The position numbers and the translations under genes are program-made. This document shows, piece after piece, positions 1 to 12,224 of a stretch of DNA of 64,000 bases. The stretch is from Ctena decussata (Eukaryota > Mollusca > Bivalvia > Lucinida > Lucinidae), in the NCBI GenBank assembly GCA_963989385.1, contig OZ022511.1, forward strand, positions 27,832,503 to 27,896,502, read 5' to 3'. The notes beneath the pieces were generated by a model. That model had not been told where the DNA came from and made no database searches. It saw only the letters and a list, made by a program, of their open reading frames with translations. Within the stretch, counting starts at the first letter, position 1; each line of letters starts with the position of its first letter.

Positions 1-700
1 ACCAATGTTCCTGTAGCTCACCTGAGACCTTACTAGACACAATTTGTCATTGCCCTCATTTGTTACAAATTTTAAACCAGTGGCAATTCAAAAAATGACT
101 TTGACCTTTAACAACATAATGTATTCATTTGCTCATCAAATTAAACACACATATACCAAATATCATACCTTAAACCTATTATATCTTTGACCTTTGTTCA
201 AGGTCACTCAGATTCTGTCTCCTGTCAACGTTTTCAAACATCTCCACCTCTGAAGCCACTGGGCCGATTGAAGCCATATTTCATGTGGTGCTTCACTGGG
301 TAAGGGAAACAAGTTTGTTCAGGTAGTCTTGACCACATGACCAAGATGGCCGCCATGCCCATATATGGTAAAAACATGCTAAAAATCTTCTCCCGAACCC
401 AAAGTGTATTGCATCAGGGACATGGACCCTACAAATTTTATTTAAATGCTGACTCTGCGTTGATTGATTTTCTGAGAAATTCATTGTTCAAGCATTTTCC
501 CAATTTTGAAAAGCATAAGGTACAAAAGTTGACCTTGCCTAAATTATGTCAAGGTCAATGACCAGTCATCATTTGTATAAATCATAATAGGCCCGAGTCC
601 CACATGCTACATATCAAGCCACAAGGTCATAAGGCCTTTGGTTCTCAACAGGGGTCAATGCTTAAAGGAAAGAATTTGCTTCTTTTGGGGCAAATTTGCT
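1..700 (-). repeat. Degenerate minus-oriented pearl element fragment
   Basis: Begins near position 12 with the terminal motif tagctcacctgag, then carries minus-strand copies of the core seen at 3240-5329 (ccaagatggccgccatgccc, tatatggtaaaaac, aaggtcaatgaccag). Divergent and without a clear right end. Short ORFs here are repeat shadows. Confidence 0.6.
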
Positions 701-913
701 CCTAAAAATTCTCTTTTAAGAGTAGACTCCACCGCTGAAGGATTTCAATATCCACGGAAGCAAACAGGAAGTCACAAAAGTTCTTCCAAGTTACCTGACA
801 GCATACAGTAATGGCCATAAAACATGGAGGTGTACCCATGTCCCTTAAATCATACTTTCAAGCGACACAGTGCCAATACACATCAAAGAATACTGCAAAG
901 CTGTGTGAACTAG

Positions 914-1147
914 AATAGACCAACAAAGTTGCACCCAGCGAAGGTTTAGATCAGCCTGGGCATCCACTCAATCTAATCAGAGTCTTAGCTGTCAGCAACA
1001 AGCTAGCTATAATAAACCCTTAGCTACCCTTTAACTGCACAGCGAAGAAAAGTCTGATCAGTCTGAGTGGATACCCAGGCTGAAGGCTAATCTGAGTCTT
1101 TGCTGGGCGCACATGCCACTTTGTTGGTTTTGTTGTGTCACCACTCA
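914..1147. repeat. Palindromic MITE, family A copy 1
   Basis: About 230-bp imperfect palindrome. The arms carry accaacaaagt...cagcctgggcatcc and the inverted counterpart ...ggctgaaggctaatctgagtc...tttgttggttttgttgtgtc. Same family as copies at 2452, 5634/7431, 9396, 11181 and 38061. Confidence 0.75.
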
Positions 1148-1177
1148 TTTACCAGTCTCGCAACTCCAATACCACAA

Positions 1178-1899
1178 GGGTAATACCAATTTGGCTACCT
1201 GTGCTTCCGACTGAGTCTGTACTATACAAAGTGGCTTTTGACCGAGAATAGGATCTTAAGCATTACCAATAACAGTAAATGGTACCATTGTTAATGGCTG
1301 TCAACTAAGCTGCCATCTTCAGCTAAGACCGCCGATTCACTTAGCTCATTTAAGCGCTTAATTGAACTTGAAACTCCAAAAATACCTGCTTATTACAATA
1401 CAGGAAGCAGACAACTCCAGATTCTCCACACTCGACTAAGAACAGAATGTAGTTCTCTGAATGAGCATTTATTTTCGAGAAACCTGGTGCCCTCCCCAAA
1501 CTGTACATGTGGTATGATTGAAACCAACAGTCACTATCTTCTTACTTGTCCAAATTACCACTTAGTGCGTACGGACATGATAACGATAGTCTGACAGATT
1601 GTACCCGCAAACACACCCATTACGTCCGACATCCTTCTCTTTGGCATAAATGGAGTATGTAATGATCGGAATGCTGAAATCTTTAAAGCAGTACATAAAT
1701 ATATAGAAAAAACAAGAAGATTTACAGCCTAGACGTTTCAACATATTATAAACCGTATATTGCTGAGTAATGCAAATGCAAATTTATGAACACTGCCTAC
1801 CTCAAGGAGTTCGTTTATCTATCCCACATGATAATGACCTAACCTGAATTCGTATGAACGTTCGGACTTTGTCCATGATGAGATCCTTCTGCTCTTATT

Positions 1900-1931
<32 letters not shown>

Positions 1932-2225
1932 ATTAGATCCATACTTTGATTACACATGCTGTTAGTCAAGCTTATTTCTTGAATTGCCATTCACTATTGC
2001 TATTTATTGTACAGGAGATGATTGTATAAGTGGTTATCGCTTGTTATCAGATCCTGTTTTCCAGTTATTTATTGTATGTGCTATGTGTATAAAGAGTTGA
2101 AATAAATATTGTTTAAACCAACCGAGCTGATACTGCTGTCGATTGTCTCGGTGGACACCAACTTTTGCATGTATGGTAACTGACTGACTCAGTCGAAAGC
2201 ACAGGTAGGCAAATTGGTATTACCC
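1178..2225. mobile_element. TIR element GGGTAATACC containing a LINE tail
   Basis: Inverted termini of about 40 bp with a few mismatches at 1178-1217 and 2184-2225, both beginning GGGTAATACCAATTTG. The interior between about 1370 and 2125 is a plus-strand LINE 3' end. No convincing target duplication was seen. Either a DNA element received a LINE insertion or the unit was captured. Confidence 0.6.
1373..2125 (+). pseudogene. 5'-truncated LINE, reverse-transcriptase C-terminus and 3' UTR
   Basis: Frame from about 1393 to 1592 reads LQILHTRLRTECSSLNEHLF then a C-x-C...H...C cluster (CTCG...HYLLTC), the zinc-knuckle-like tail common downstream of LINE reverse transcriptases. It then stops. The AT-rich 3' part includes a CT microsatellite (about 1902-1925) and ends near aataaatattgtttaaacc. 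Broken remnant, not a host gene. Confidence 0.7.
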
Positions 2226-2451
2226 CCGTGAATACATATAAAAAAGAACACTGAATCAAAATAAAGCAAAAGTTGGTGAAACAGCAAAATTTATGATATC
2301 ATTCAAAGCCATCTGGATACAATGTAGATAATTTCTTTAATAAAAGTCAAAATGACAAAAATTATGATTTCTCATAAACCTGTTTCATTCACAACCATTT
2401 GATCTTTGCAAATAAATTTTATTTTTTTGTCATAACATATTTGAGCCGCGA

Positions 2452-2680
2452 CACGACAAAACCAACAATGCGGTTGTGCGCCCATCGCAGACTCAAATAA
2501 GCCTGGGCTTCTGCCCAGTTTGATCACATTCTCTGTTAGGAGCTCAAATGGTAGCTTAGGGTTTAAGCAACCTCCATGCGGACAGCAAAGACTCTGGTCA
2601 GACTGGGCTGATGCCCAGGCCGATCTTAGTCTGTGTTGGGCGCACAACCACATTGTTGGTTTTCTCGTGTCGCAGCTCAT
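2452..2680. repeat. Palindromic MITE, family A copy 2
   Basis: Starts gagccgcgacacgac and ends ctcgtgtcgcagctca, with inverted arms over the whole length and the usual gatcagactgggc centre-right motif. Confidence 0.8.
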
Positions 2681-2749
2681 TTTATGTCATTATTAGTCTA
2701 CATGACACAGTGACCTCAAACTGCAAAGCGTAAATAATAAGCTTCTTAA

Positions 2750-3227
2750 GTTAAGGTGTATTGGTATGTCTCCATGTTTTTGCACCATTTTCACAAAGGG
2801 GAATAACTTTTCTGTTGTTGTTGTGTTATTGTTTAACGTCCACGGTAAACAGCTAAGGTAATGTCGGGACGGTCAGTTAACCTAACCGCACTATTCCTGG
2901 GCAAGCTAAGACCTCCTAAGCGGTTGACCAGTACTAAGTGCACTTACTTTCACCAGCCAGACCAGGTATCGAACCCAGGACCTCTGGCTTCTAAGTCAGA
3001 CGCCCTACCGATTGCGCTATGCGGCCCGGTGAATAGCTTTTCTGACCTCCTATTTGCTTCCCTGTATGATGAAATCCTGATAAAATGGGGTCTACTCTTA
3101 AAAGAAAGAATTTGCTCCTGTAGGAGCAAATTCTTTCCTTTAAGAGTAGATCCTCAATGAGAAGGGAGGCAAAAACAGAAATTGCAGAGTTGCTTCTCCT
3201 GAAAGAGTGCCCATTAATCTGAAGTTG
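2750..3227. repeat. Family D repeat with TTTGCTCC hairpin, split by SINE
   Basis: The repeat contains aggggaataactttt, then a hairpin at 3097-3152 (gaatttgctcc/ggagcaaattc) and ends ...gagttgcttctcctgaaag. A SINE (2815-3031) interrupts it between target duplications. Confidence 0.6.
2815..3031 (-). mobile_element. tRNA-derived SINE copy 1
   Basis: Read on the minus strand: tRNA-like head with A box tagcgcaatcgg and B box ggttcgatacc, a conserved body, and a TG/A-rich tail (ttgttgttgtg on plus). Flanked by 13-bp target duplications aataacttttctg / aatagcttttctg with one mismatch. Confidence 0.85.
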
Positions 3228-3239
3228 TGGGATTTAAAA

Positions 3240-5329
3240 ACAAGAGGGCCATGAGGCCCTGAATCGCTCACCTGAATATGGTGGCCATGTAGGTCATGTG
3301 ACCTAGACTGCTTGATAAATTTTTGTTCCATCAGCCCCTGGAGGCTGTGTATGATATTTGGTTAGAATTACCTTTGTGGCTTTTGAGGAGGCGTCTTAAA
3401 TTGTCAAAATATAAGAGACATGGGTCAGAGGTCAAAGGATGACCTTGACCTCTTGTACCTGCAAATCTTCCATGTACTACCCAAGATGACTGTATATACC
3501 AATTTTTAGGCCAAAATCTTCTAAACTTGCCATGAACTCTTATGTTCTACGATTTTCCCATACTTGACCTTGCCTTAAAAAAACTCAAGGTCAGCCCAAG
3601 GTCATCATTTGAACAATCTTGATAGTACTCAAGTACCTGCTGATATATACCAAGTTTCAAGGCCATCGATCACTTGGTTCTTGAGAAGGAGATTTATAAA
3701 GGTTTTTGCCATATATGGGCATGGCGGCCATGTTGGTCATGTGACCAAGACTGTTTGAACAAATTTTTGTTCCCTCAGCCCCTAGAGGCTCTGTATGAAA
3801 TTTGGTTACAACTGGCCCAGTGGCTTTTGAGCAGATGTGTGAAATTGTCACAATATGAGAGACCAGGGTCTAAGGTCAAAGAATGACCTTGACCTGTTTT
3901 CATGTACTCATTAAGATGACTGTATACGCCAATTTTCAGGTCTAAATCTTCGACAGTTTCCAAGAAATCTTATGTTCTGGCATTTTCCCATATAAAGGCT
4001 AGAGAAAGCAAATTTGACCTTACCGTAAAAAAGGTCAAGGTCAACCAAAGGTCATAATTTGAACAATCTTGGTAGTACTCAAGTACCCAATGCTACATAC
4101 CAAGTTTCAAGGCCATCTGCCTATTGGTTCTTGAGAAGAAGATTTTTCTAGGATTTTACCATATATGGGCGTGGCGGCCATGTTGATCATGTGACTAGAA
4201 CCATTTGAACAAATTTTCATTCCCTCAGCCCCTTGAGGCTACATATGAAATCTGGTTACAATTGGCCCAGTGGCTTTTGAGGAGATGTGGGAAACTGTCA
4301 AAATATGAGAGACCAGGGTCAAAGGTCAAACAATGACCTTGACCATTTGTACGCATTAATTTTCATGTATTCATTAAGGTGACTGTATATACCAATTTTC
4401 AGGTCAAAATCTTTAACAGTTTTAAAGAAATCTTATCATTTTCCCATATATTAAGGCTAGAGAAAGCAAATTTGACCTTACCGTAAAAAAGGTCAAGGTC
4501 AACCCAAGGTCATAATTTGAACAATCTTGGTAGTACTCGTGTACCTGATGCAACATACCAAGTTTCAAGGCCATTGGCCTATTGGTTCTGGAGAAGAAGA
4601 TTTTTCTAGATTTTTACCATATATGGGCATGGCGGCCATGTTGGTCATGTGACCCAGTCCGTTTGAACAACTTTTCGTTCCCCTGTCCTCTAGAGGCTCT
4701 GTATGAAATTTGGTTACTATTGGCCCAGTGGCTTTTGAGGAGACGTGTGAAATTGTCAAAATATGAGAGAACAGGGTCTAAGGTCAAACAATGACCTTGA
4801 CCTCTTGTACGCATAAATTTTCATGTACTCATTCAGATGACTGTATATACCAATTTTCAGGTCTAAATCTTCAACAGTTTCCAAGAAATCTTATGTTCTA
4901 GCATTTTCCCATATAAAAGCTACAGAATGCAAATTTGACCTTACCGTTAAAAAGGTCAAGGTCAACCCAAGGTCATAATTTGAACAATCTTGGTAGTACT
5001 CGCATACCCGATGCTACATACCAAGTTTCAAGGCCATCGGCCTATTGGTTCTTGAGAAGAAGATTTTTCTAGGTTTTTACCATATATGGGCATGGCGGCC
5101 ATGTTGGTCATGTGACCAGAACCGTTTGAACAACTTTTCGTTCCTAAGGTCCCAGGAGGCTCTATATGAAATTTGGTTACAATCGGCCCAGCGGTTTCAG
5201 AGGAGAAGTCGTTTGAAATTGTGGACGGACGGACGGACGACGGACGGACGACGGACGGACGACGACGGACGACGGAGCCTTACCATCCTATAAGCTCCCC
5301 CGGAGCCGCTGGCTCAGGTGAGCTAAAAA
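3240..5329 (+). mobile_element. Pearl-type element with about 450-bp tandem core
   Basis: Starts acaagagggccatgaggcc...cgctcacctga and ends ggctcaggtgagctaaaaa, so the termini are short inverted repeats. The core is about 4.5 tandem copies (anchor catatatgggc at about 3710, 4160, 4618, 5081). A GACGGACGACGG microsatellite lies at 5224-5276 just before the right end. This organisation matches the 'pearl' elements described in bivalves, thought to be non-autonomous and related to Helitron-type elements (established knowledge, family assignment inferred). Confidence 0.75.
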
Positions 5330-5633
5330 TCTGCAAATGAAATTGATTTCTTTTGAAATGAACTTGCTTTTGATGCATCTAGATCTGTTATAATGATAGA
5401 TCAAAAAAGCATAAATTCACATACTATTCTGCATTCTGACTACAAAAATACATGACTGACATGACTGAATGTATTTCATAACAATCCAAAGTATTGCAAA
5501 AGATACAATGTAGGACTGAGTGCAGGCCAAGATCAGACTGCTCCTTCAGGAGCATTCTGATCAGTGTCCACTATTTGCCATTCCATCTGCATCTTTTGGA
5601 TGCATTTCTTTTTTTACCATTTTTAGGACAATA

Positions 5634-7506
5634 TGAGCAGTGACATGAGAAAACCAACAATGTGGTTGTGCGCCCAGCGCAGACTCATATCAGCCTGGGT
5701 ATCTGCCAAGTTTGATCAGACTCTCCATTAAGAGTTTAAAGGGTAGCTGAGGGTCTAAGCTACCTTCATGCGGACAGTGAAGACTCTGATCAGACTGCCC
5801 GTACCTCAAACTTCCACTCGACAGTGTGGAGATCCGCATGTTTATACGGATTTCAAGTGGATTTTATGCGGAAATGCTTAAATAATGCGGAATTCCGCAC
5901 TATTTCCATTGCTTGCGGAATTTTTTCCAGTCATTTCCTCATATGAAATTCCGCATTGGTACGGAATGATATGGAAATTGTGCGGAGATTTCTTACTTAG
6001 TTATTCCTCATGCGGAATTTTAGCGGAGATTATGGACTTAGTCTATTTTAGCTCTGGGGAATGTCTTAGGAAACTTTTTAATGCGGAATTCATGTGGAGT
6101 TTTCTCCACATCATCTCTCAAAGACAGTAATTCAATTAAATGATACCATAATGCTTTATTTTGATTGGCTGATTTGAATTCAGTGTGTTTGAAGCAAACA
6201 ATTTACAGAAACTTTACACAGTGAATGTTGGAGCTAACAGAAACACTGTAATTTGAAAGTTTCATTCAAGGATTGTTTAGGAATTAATTAAGTTAGCAAA
6301 CAAAAGTCACTGTAAGTATTCAATATAATACTTGGATTTTGTTCAGTCACATGAATTATGATTTGAAACACTATAGAGTGCAGGAACAAACTGTATGCAG
6401 TACATGTATTTTGCTAAGTGGGTGGGGTGTGGATATATTTTAGCCTGTGCTGATAATCCAAGTTTCTATTTTACAATTGCACCAGTAGATGGCTGCCCAT
6501 ATGTTCAGCCTGAATTTATGCAGAACATTTTAATGAAAGTTTCTAAAGTAATTCAGACAATTTCAAAGCAAAGCTGAACTAACAAACCTTGAGGAGCCTC
6601 CCTGGTGATAATATAGCTTGGATTTGTTTCAGATGCTGTTGTCTGCCTGTCAAAACTGAAACAGCATAGCCCTACAGTTTGAAGGCTGATCTGATGCAAA
6701 CTTGATTTATTTTTTTTTACACCAAAATTAAATTGTTCTCCTCACCCTTGAAATCATTTGGCCTTACACACTTAATCAGAATTTGATAGTTTAATGAAAC
6801 TGTTGCAGCTATGCTATCTCAATTGATTTGGTTGATGTTACAGAGAATAGCTGATTAATACACCTTTTTTACATACACTCACAAACTTCAAAGGGTGGCA
6901 GCTGCAAAAGTGCAAACCTGAGTTGTGACCCTTGCTCTCAGATGCTAAATGCTAAGCGAAAAATTCTACAACCTTCATATTATGCGGAGTTCCGTATCTT
7001 GCGGAGATCTTGCGGAGTTCCGCATCATGTGGAGATCTTGCGGAGTTCCGCATCATGTGGAGATCTTGTGGAGTTCCGCATCACTCCTGTGCGGAAAAGT
7101 GTTCCAATACTCCACATCATTGCGGAGTTCCACATGAAATTCTGCATGGATGCGGAGTATTGGAACATATTTTCCGCATTGATTGGATTTCCGCATTCTT
7201 CTGATAAAGCTCAATCTCCGCATGTTTCCAGCGGAGCTCCGCATGGAGCCAGCGGAATTCCACACAATGCGGAAAAAGAATGGAGAACCTACCAAATTAT
7301 TATTTTCCATTCTTTTTATTTAATTTCACTTCTGTGTAAGTGCGGAAATACTGTTCCAATACTCCGCATTGATATTTCCGCATGAAAGTTGCGGAATTCC
7401 GCACTGCGGAGCGGAAATTTGAGGTACGGGTGGGCGGATACCCAGACTGATCTGAGTCTGCGCTGGGCGCACAACCACTTTGTTGGTTTTCTCGTGTTGT
7501 GGCTCA
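5634..7506. repeat. Palindromic MITE, family A copy 3, split by insertion
   Basis: The left arm is 5634-5797 and the right arm 7431-7506. The 1633-bp element at 5798-7430 interrupts it, and removing it restores the family consensus cagactgggcgga. Confidence 0.85.
5798..7430. mobile_element. TIR element CCCGTACCTCAAA with TGCGGAATTCCGCA arrays
   Basis: Inverted ends CCCGTACCTCAAA (5798-5810) and TTTGAGGTACGGG (7418-7430), TG duplicated at both sides. Both ends carry many copies of variants of the palindrome tgcggaattccgca: left cluster about 5828-6110, right cluster about 6962-7412. The middle (6110-6960) is unique and AT-rich and has no convincing coding sequence. Short ORFs in the arrays are motif artefacts. 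Confidence 0.8.
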
Positions 7507-7629
7507 TTTGTAGGTGTCCCAACTTTTGGCAACTTTATGGTAAACTTAAGGTGAATGGGTGCAGTTTCAGGTGAAGTAAGCCTGCTTTTTTTTCATTTTT
7601 GCCCCCAAATGTTGCTCCCCTTTTTAACA

Positions 7630-7759
7630 AGTCCTGTTGGCATACTAGAAAGCTTGCCTGACAGGCCCTTGCCCTGTAACAAAATCCTGTGCAGACCGGG
7701 AAGCTGAAGCCAAGATGACAACAATAGCTCTTTCTGTACTTTTGTGCAGGTGAGCTAAA
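7630..7759 (+). repeat. Short pearl-like element fragment
   Basis: Contains agcttgcctgacaggcccttgccctg and ends agctctttctgtacttttgtgcaggtgagctaaaa, the right end seen at 22097 and 43512. Confidence 0.45.
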
Positions 7760-8741
7760 ACTGGCGTCAAAAACATGGAGGTGTACTCATTCACCTTCAT
7801 ATTACTATCTTAAATTCTGAACAAGCTGATCTAAGTAATCAGCTGGAAGACAGCAAACAGCGAGGCCTAATCCAACAAGTCCTTCAGATTGCCTATGCTA
7901 ATTGTAAGCAGACAAACATTGATATGTACCTATACAACTTAAAGTCATTGCGATAGCTGGCTTACTTTTTCATTAGAGCTTGCACTAAGGGGAGCAAACT
8001 AAAGGTGCTATGAATTTTCTGCAGGGTTTCCTACTGACATAATCCTAAGTGGTCCTAAGTGGGGTAAGGGGCCAGCTGTGCTTGCAGTAGGTGACTGATG
8101 GATTGTTTTGTCTTGTGTATTCTTTCTCCTATCTCTCACTCTCTGAAAGACAGCTCGATACAAATTGAAATACTGTCTCAAAGAATCGTCCATCCCAAAC
8201 TAGTAAATCAACCACTTTCACTGCAATTACTGACTTTTACCATTTAGATTTTATTTTCATTTATTTATTTATTTATTTTTTTCAGACTTAACTGTAAATT
8301 ATGCAATAAAGACAGAATTTACAAATATTTATCATATAATTCTTTCTATATTTATAGCCAAAATAATTTCTACATAGGTCAGAATGACATATGAATTTTC
8401 TTGATTCGATGTTATACAGTTAAACTTCTAAGAAGGACCTCTGACAGTTGTAATGTAAATTTGCCTATAAAAATGGGGAAAAATGAACTTTCTGTATACT
8501 TCAAATTTTTTATTGAAATGTGTTGCTCTGAACTCTCTACAATTGGCACAAAAATAATTTTTCAATTATATCACACGTAGACATAGATTTTTGGTGTAAA
8601 AAAGCAAGTTTTTACCATTGAATGTATGGAAAATAGGAAAAGTTTTATAGAGATGCTTCCCCCCCGTGCCTCAGCAAGCCACTTTGCATGCATATGTGTA
8701 CTGTCAATATACACATTATACATGAGTGGCAAGCTGAGGCA

Positions 8742-8781
<40 letters not shown>

Positions 8782-9395
8782 AGATAGTCTACAGCTGAAA
8801 AACTGAAAAGTGGGTGGGGTAATTAGACCCTTTGTGTCTAAAAATAAGGCTAGCATACTTTTTGTTTACATATATTTGCATACTATGAGCAGCTATAGTG
8901 TTTTACTTCATTTTAAGCATATTTAACAAATAAAATTCATTAAATAAGAAAAACCGAAAAATATATGTATTTAGGATGACTGAAAATTTCACTTACCCCT
9001 CTTGCGAGAATCAGTGAGAGTTAGTATGCAGCTGTAATAATTGTTTATAACCAATATCAAAACCTCTTTATAATGATTAAGTGTACCCGTAAATGCTAAA
9101 ATTTTCATTTTTGGCTTCTCAAGAAAGCGGCAGTAATTTGTCGAAAAATAGGCAAATTTGCATGGAAACTGTCAGAGGTCCTTTGGAAGGATGAGTCTGA
9201 GCAATAAGGGCAGACCCAGAAGGAGCAGTCTGATCAGGATCTACACTCTTCTTTGTGATTCTATCTGCACAATTTAGTTGCACAACTGCATTGTAACACC
9301 AAACTGTTCCATTTTCAGGACAGTTGTGGTAATTATTTTGGGTGTCCCTATTTTTAGAAGTTTTACAGTAATTTCTCCTTCTCCATAAAACATAA
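7760..9395. other. Non-coding stretch with foldback and G tract
   Basis: No gene seen. Holds a dispersed repeat at about 8025-8195 (minus-strand match to 39350-39490), a foldback at about 8658-8748 whose arms read cgtgcctcagcaagccact and the complement, and a run of about 38 G ending at 8780. The rest is unique AT-rich DNA. Confidence 0.5.
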
Positions 9396-9596
9396 TTGAG
9401 CTGTGACAGGAGAAAGCCAACAAGTAGCTTGTGCGCCCAACAGAGTCTTCACTGGGCACTTAAAGCATAGCTCAGAATCTAAGTTACCTCCATGTGGACA
9501 ACAAAGAACTTGATAAGACAAGGCCAATGCCCATGCTGATCTGAGTCTTTGCTGTCCGCACATGCCACTCTGTTGGTTTTGTTGTGTCGCGGCTCA
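9396..9596. repeat. Palindromic MITE, family A copy 4
   Basis: Starts gagctgtgacaggagaaagcc and ends ttggttttgttgtgtcgcggctca; shorter and more degenerate in the centre than other copies. Confidence 0.7.
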
Positions 9597-11180
9597 ATAT
9601 GGTTGGTGTTGTGTGAAAAGCAACCTTAAGCCATGTGTGAACAATAATTAATCAAACATTCCTATAGAAACTGACAAGAGTCTTCACTTTTCCATTTTTT
9701 AGAGTCCTAATGATTCATAAATGGTATAGGTGTCATATTCTGATCAGACTACACAGATGCCCAGGCTTACCTATGTCTCTAGTGTTAGCATATGCCTTAT
9801 GGTACCTATTCACATGATGCCAGCCATCATGCAGTGGGTAGGTCTGATAAGGAGACATCTCAACAGAAAATTAAATTATTTTAGAATCAATTACAGGTGT
9901 GAGAAAATCACACCTTTCCATCGTAGGAATTTAAGGTAGCAGCTTGCTTATATTTGGAGAGAGCATGGCATCATCTCGAATTATAAGTGAGATGACAACA
10001 TAGATCTATTACCTTAGCAATTATGGAATCACCAACTGTTTTACATAGCACCTGGCAGGCCTGATGATATCACTTTGACATTCATAAGTTATGGCAGCAG
10101 ATCTATGACTTCATTCTTATCAGAGCATGGCATACAGTGTAGTATGCCATGCTCCTTCAATTTTTCAGTGACATAACAAACTGAAATTCTTTCAACAGAA
10201 ATTTCAGATTTTCTCCAACAAAATATTTATTCTCATGTCATTTAATTCCATCTTACTTATGTTTTAGGAAGAACTGAGAAACATCAACCATGACTTCTCC
10301 TAAAATACTTCCTTTAGTAATCTAGAGCTCTGTTATTAGAATAAAAATGTCACTCTGACCTACTGTAGTATGCAAAGATGTCATTTTCAATAAATTTACC
10401 CAATTTATGTCTCATTTCAAGCTATTATAGCACTAAAATCTGAATTGCATCAGCTGCTGTTGAGTGCAGAAGGAGCAGACAGGTAGGAAACCCAAATACT
10501 GTAAAGCAGTTAATATCTGCGGTATAAAAATTTTGCTGTTTTATGAAAATGTCAAAATGACATTTTTGCGCATTTAAATTTTGGCATTCAAGATATACCA
10601 TGGCTTTAGACTGTAATGAAAATTTGATGTAAATTTGTAATGAATTTTCTATTGACTATACAGTGTGGCATCCATTCCAATCGCCTCATTGAGGCGATTG
10701 TAAAGGATGCCACAATGTCTAGTTTCATTGAGCAGTATAGAAAATACCTCAAATACTCTTCAGGTACTTCTTTTTATCTGAATCTGTGTTATGCTGTGCA
10801 TATCTAAGTGTACTGAAAATCAAATATTGGCAGACTGATATTTTAGCGCTCTTTGTCTTAAGCACCAATATCACCAAAATTAGTAACCGCCAAATATGAG
10901 TGTTTTACAGTATGCTGAGTGTTTTGTTACAAACAAGTGAAAATGGCTGATGTTGCATGAAGAGGGACCTCCGGCTATGGTCCTGGAGTCTGTCTGCACA
11001 GCTGTGCCAACTAACCAGAGTCTTCACTTATACCTTTCATATTTGCCAGATTTCAGAGCTGAATCCTCACTATCTGCAAAATGGGCAAACCCTGATCAAA
11101 TTGTGGATGTGCAGGCTGATCTGAGTCTTCCCATTCAAACACTTTATACAGTACCTTTTCATGTGATGCCAATCAAAAAA
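9597..11180. other. Non-coding stretch with small foldbacks
   Basis: No gene seen. Contains hairpin gcatggcatacagtgtagtatgccatgc (about 10127-10153) of a family also at 31238-31270, and a foldback at about 10664-10713 with arms gtggcatcc...aatcgcctca. Confidence 0.5.
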
Positions 11181-11416
11181 AGCCGCGACATGAGAAAACC
11201 AACAAAGTGGTTGTGGACCCATCGCATACTCGGATCAACCTGGGCATCCGCCAAATCTAATCAGGCTCTTTGCTTGGCACTTAAAAGGTAGCTAAAGGTC
11301 TAGGCTACATCCATGCGGACAGCAAAGACTCTGATCAGACTGGGCGGATGCCCAGGCTGATCTGTGTCTGCGCTGGGCGCACAACCACTTTGTTGGTTTT
11401 CTCGTGTCGCAGCTCA
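11181..11416. repeat. Palindromic MITE, family A copy 5
   Basis: Starts agccgcgacatgagaaaacc and ends ggttttctcgtgtcgcagctca; full-length, with both arms readable. Confidence 0.8.
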
Positions 11417-11490
11417 AATAAACATTGCAAATATATCTCCCACTTTCACAATATTCAGGAAAGGCTTTCAGCTCATATACAAAACTTCCA

Positions 11491-11772
11491 GGGCCCATAT
11501 GTTCAAAACTAACGACGTCGTTAGTTAAAGTCTCGCTAAAATTTCAACGTTCATATTATCTCAAATACGCCAACATTTTTGTTGAAAAATTTCATATCTC
11601 AAATTCACCAACATTTTTGTTGAAAAAATGTGAGAAGCTTTTGCAGTGCAAAAGCTTCTCACATTTTTTCAACAAAAAATATCAGTGTATTTGGTTATAA
11701 AGTCGTAAAACACTTAAGAGTTGACCTCTTAACAAGCTCGCTAGGCTAACTATGCTTTGAACAACTGGGCCC
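11491..11772. repeat. MITE with GGGCCC ends, family B copy 1
   Basis: Ends gggcccatatgttcaaaact and ctttgaacaactgggccc are inverted. The centre is a perfect hairpin around gtgagaagcttttgcagtgc. The same family lies at 20189-20430. Confidence 0.75.
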
Positions 11773-11940
11773 AGATCATTAAACATACAAGTATTTCTAG
11801 TCAATTTTGCAGCCCAAACCTGGGTATCAGCAATTCACACATGCCTAAGTTATTCAAATATTCCATATTTAAAGGTAAAGTAGACGTAACACAGGATTTT
11901 CAAAAATTCCATATTTAGAAAATCCTGTGTTATGTCCACT

Positions 11941-12224
11941 TTTTTTTTTTTTTTTTTGGATTGATTTGTTGCTTTACCTCCATGGTAAACAGCTATGGAC
12001 ATGTTGGGACGGTCAGTTAACCTATCCACACTATTCCTGGGCAGGCTTAGACCTCCTTAGCAGTTAACCAGTACTAAGTGCACATACTTTCGCCAGTAAC
12101 TGACAACTGCCCTTCTTGAATCAGCGGAAGGAGAAATGAACGTATATGGCCGGACCAGGTATCGAACCTAGGACTTCTGACTTATAAGTCAGGTGCCCTA
12201 CTGACTGGGCTACAGAGCCCGGCA
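11941..12224 (-). mobile_element. tRNA-derived SINE copy 2
   Basis: Minus-strand SINE with A-rich tail (T run 11941-11957 on plus) and tRNA head with B box ggttcgatacc. Flanked by gtccact duplications (11934-11940 and 12226-12232). Inserted in the right end of a small foldback at about 11873-11940. Confidence 0.8.

Noticed and set aside
6942..7385. 147-codon ORF and overlapping ORFs on both strands
   Set aside because: Arise from the TGCGGAATTCCGCA motif array in the 5798-7430 element; no domain or codon bias.
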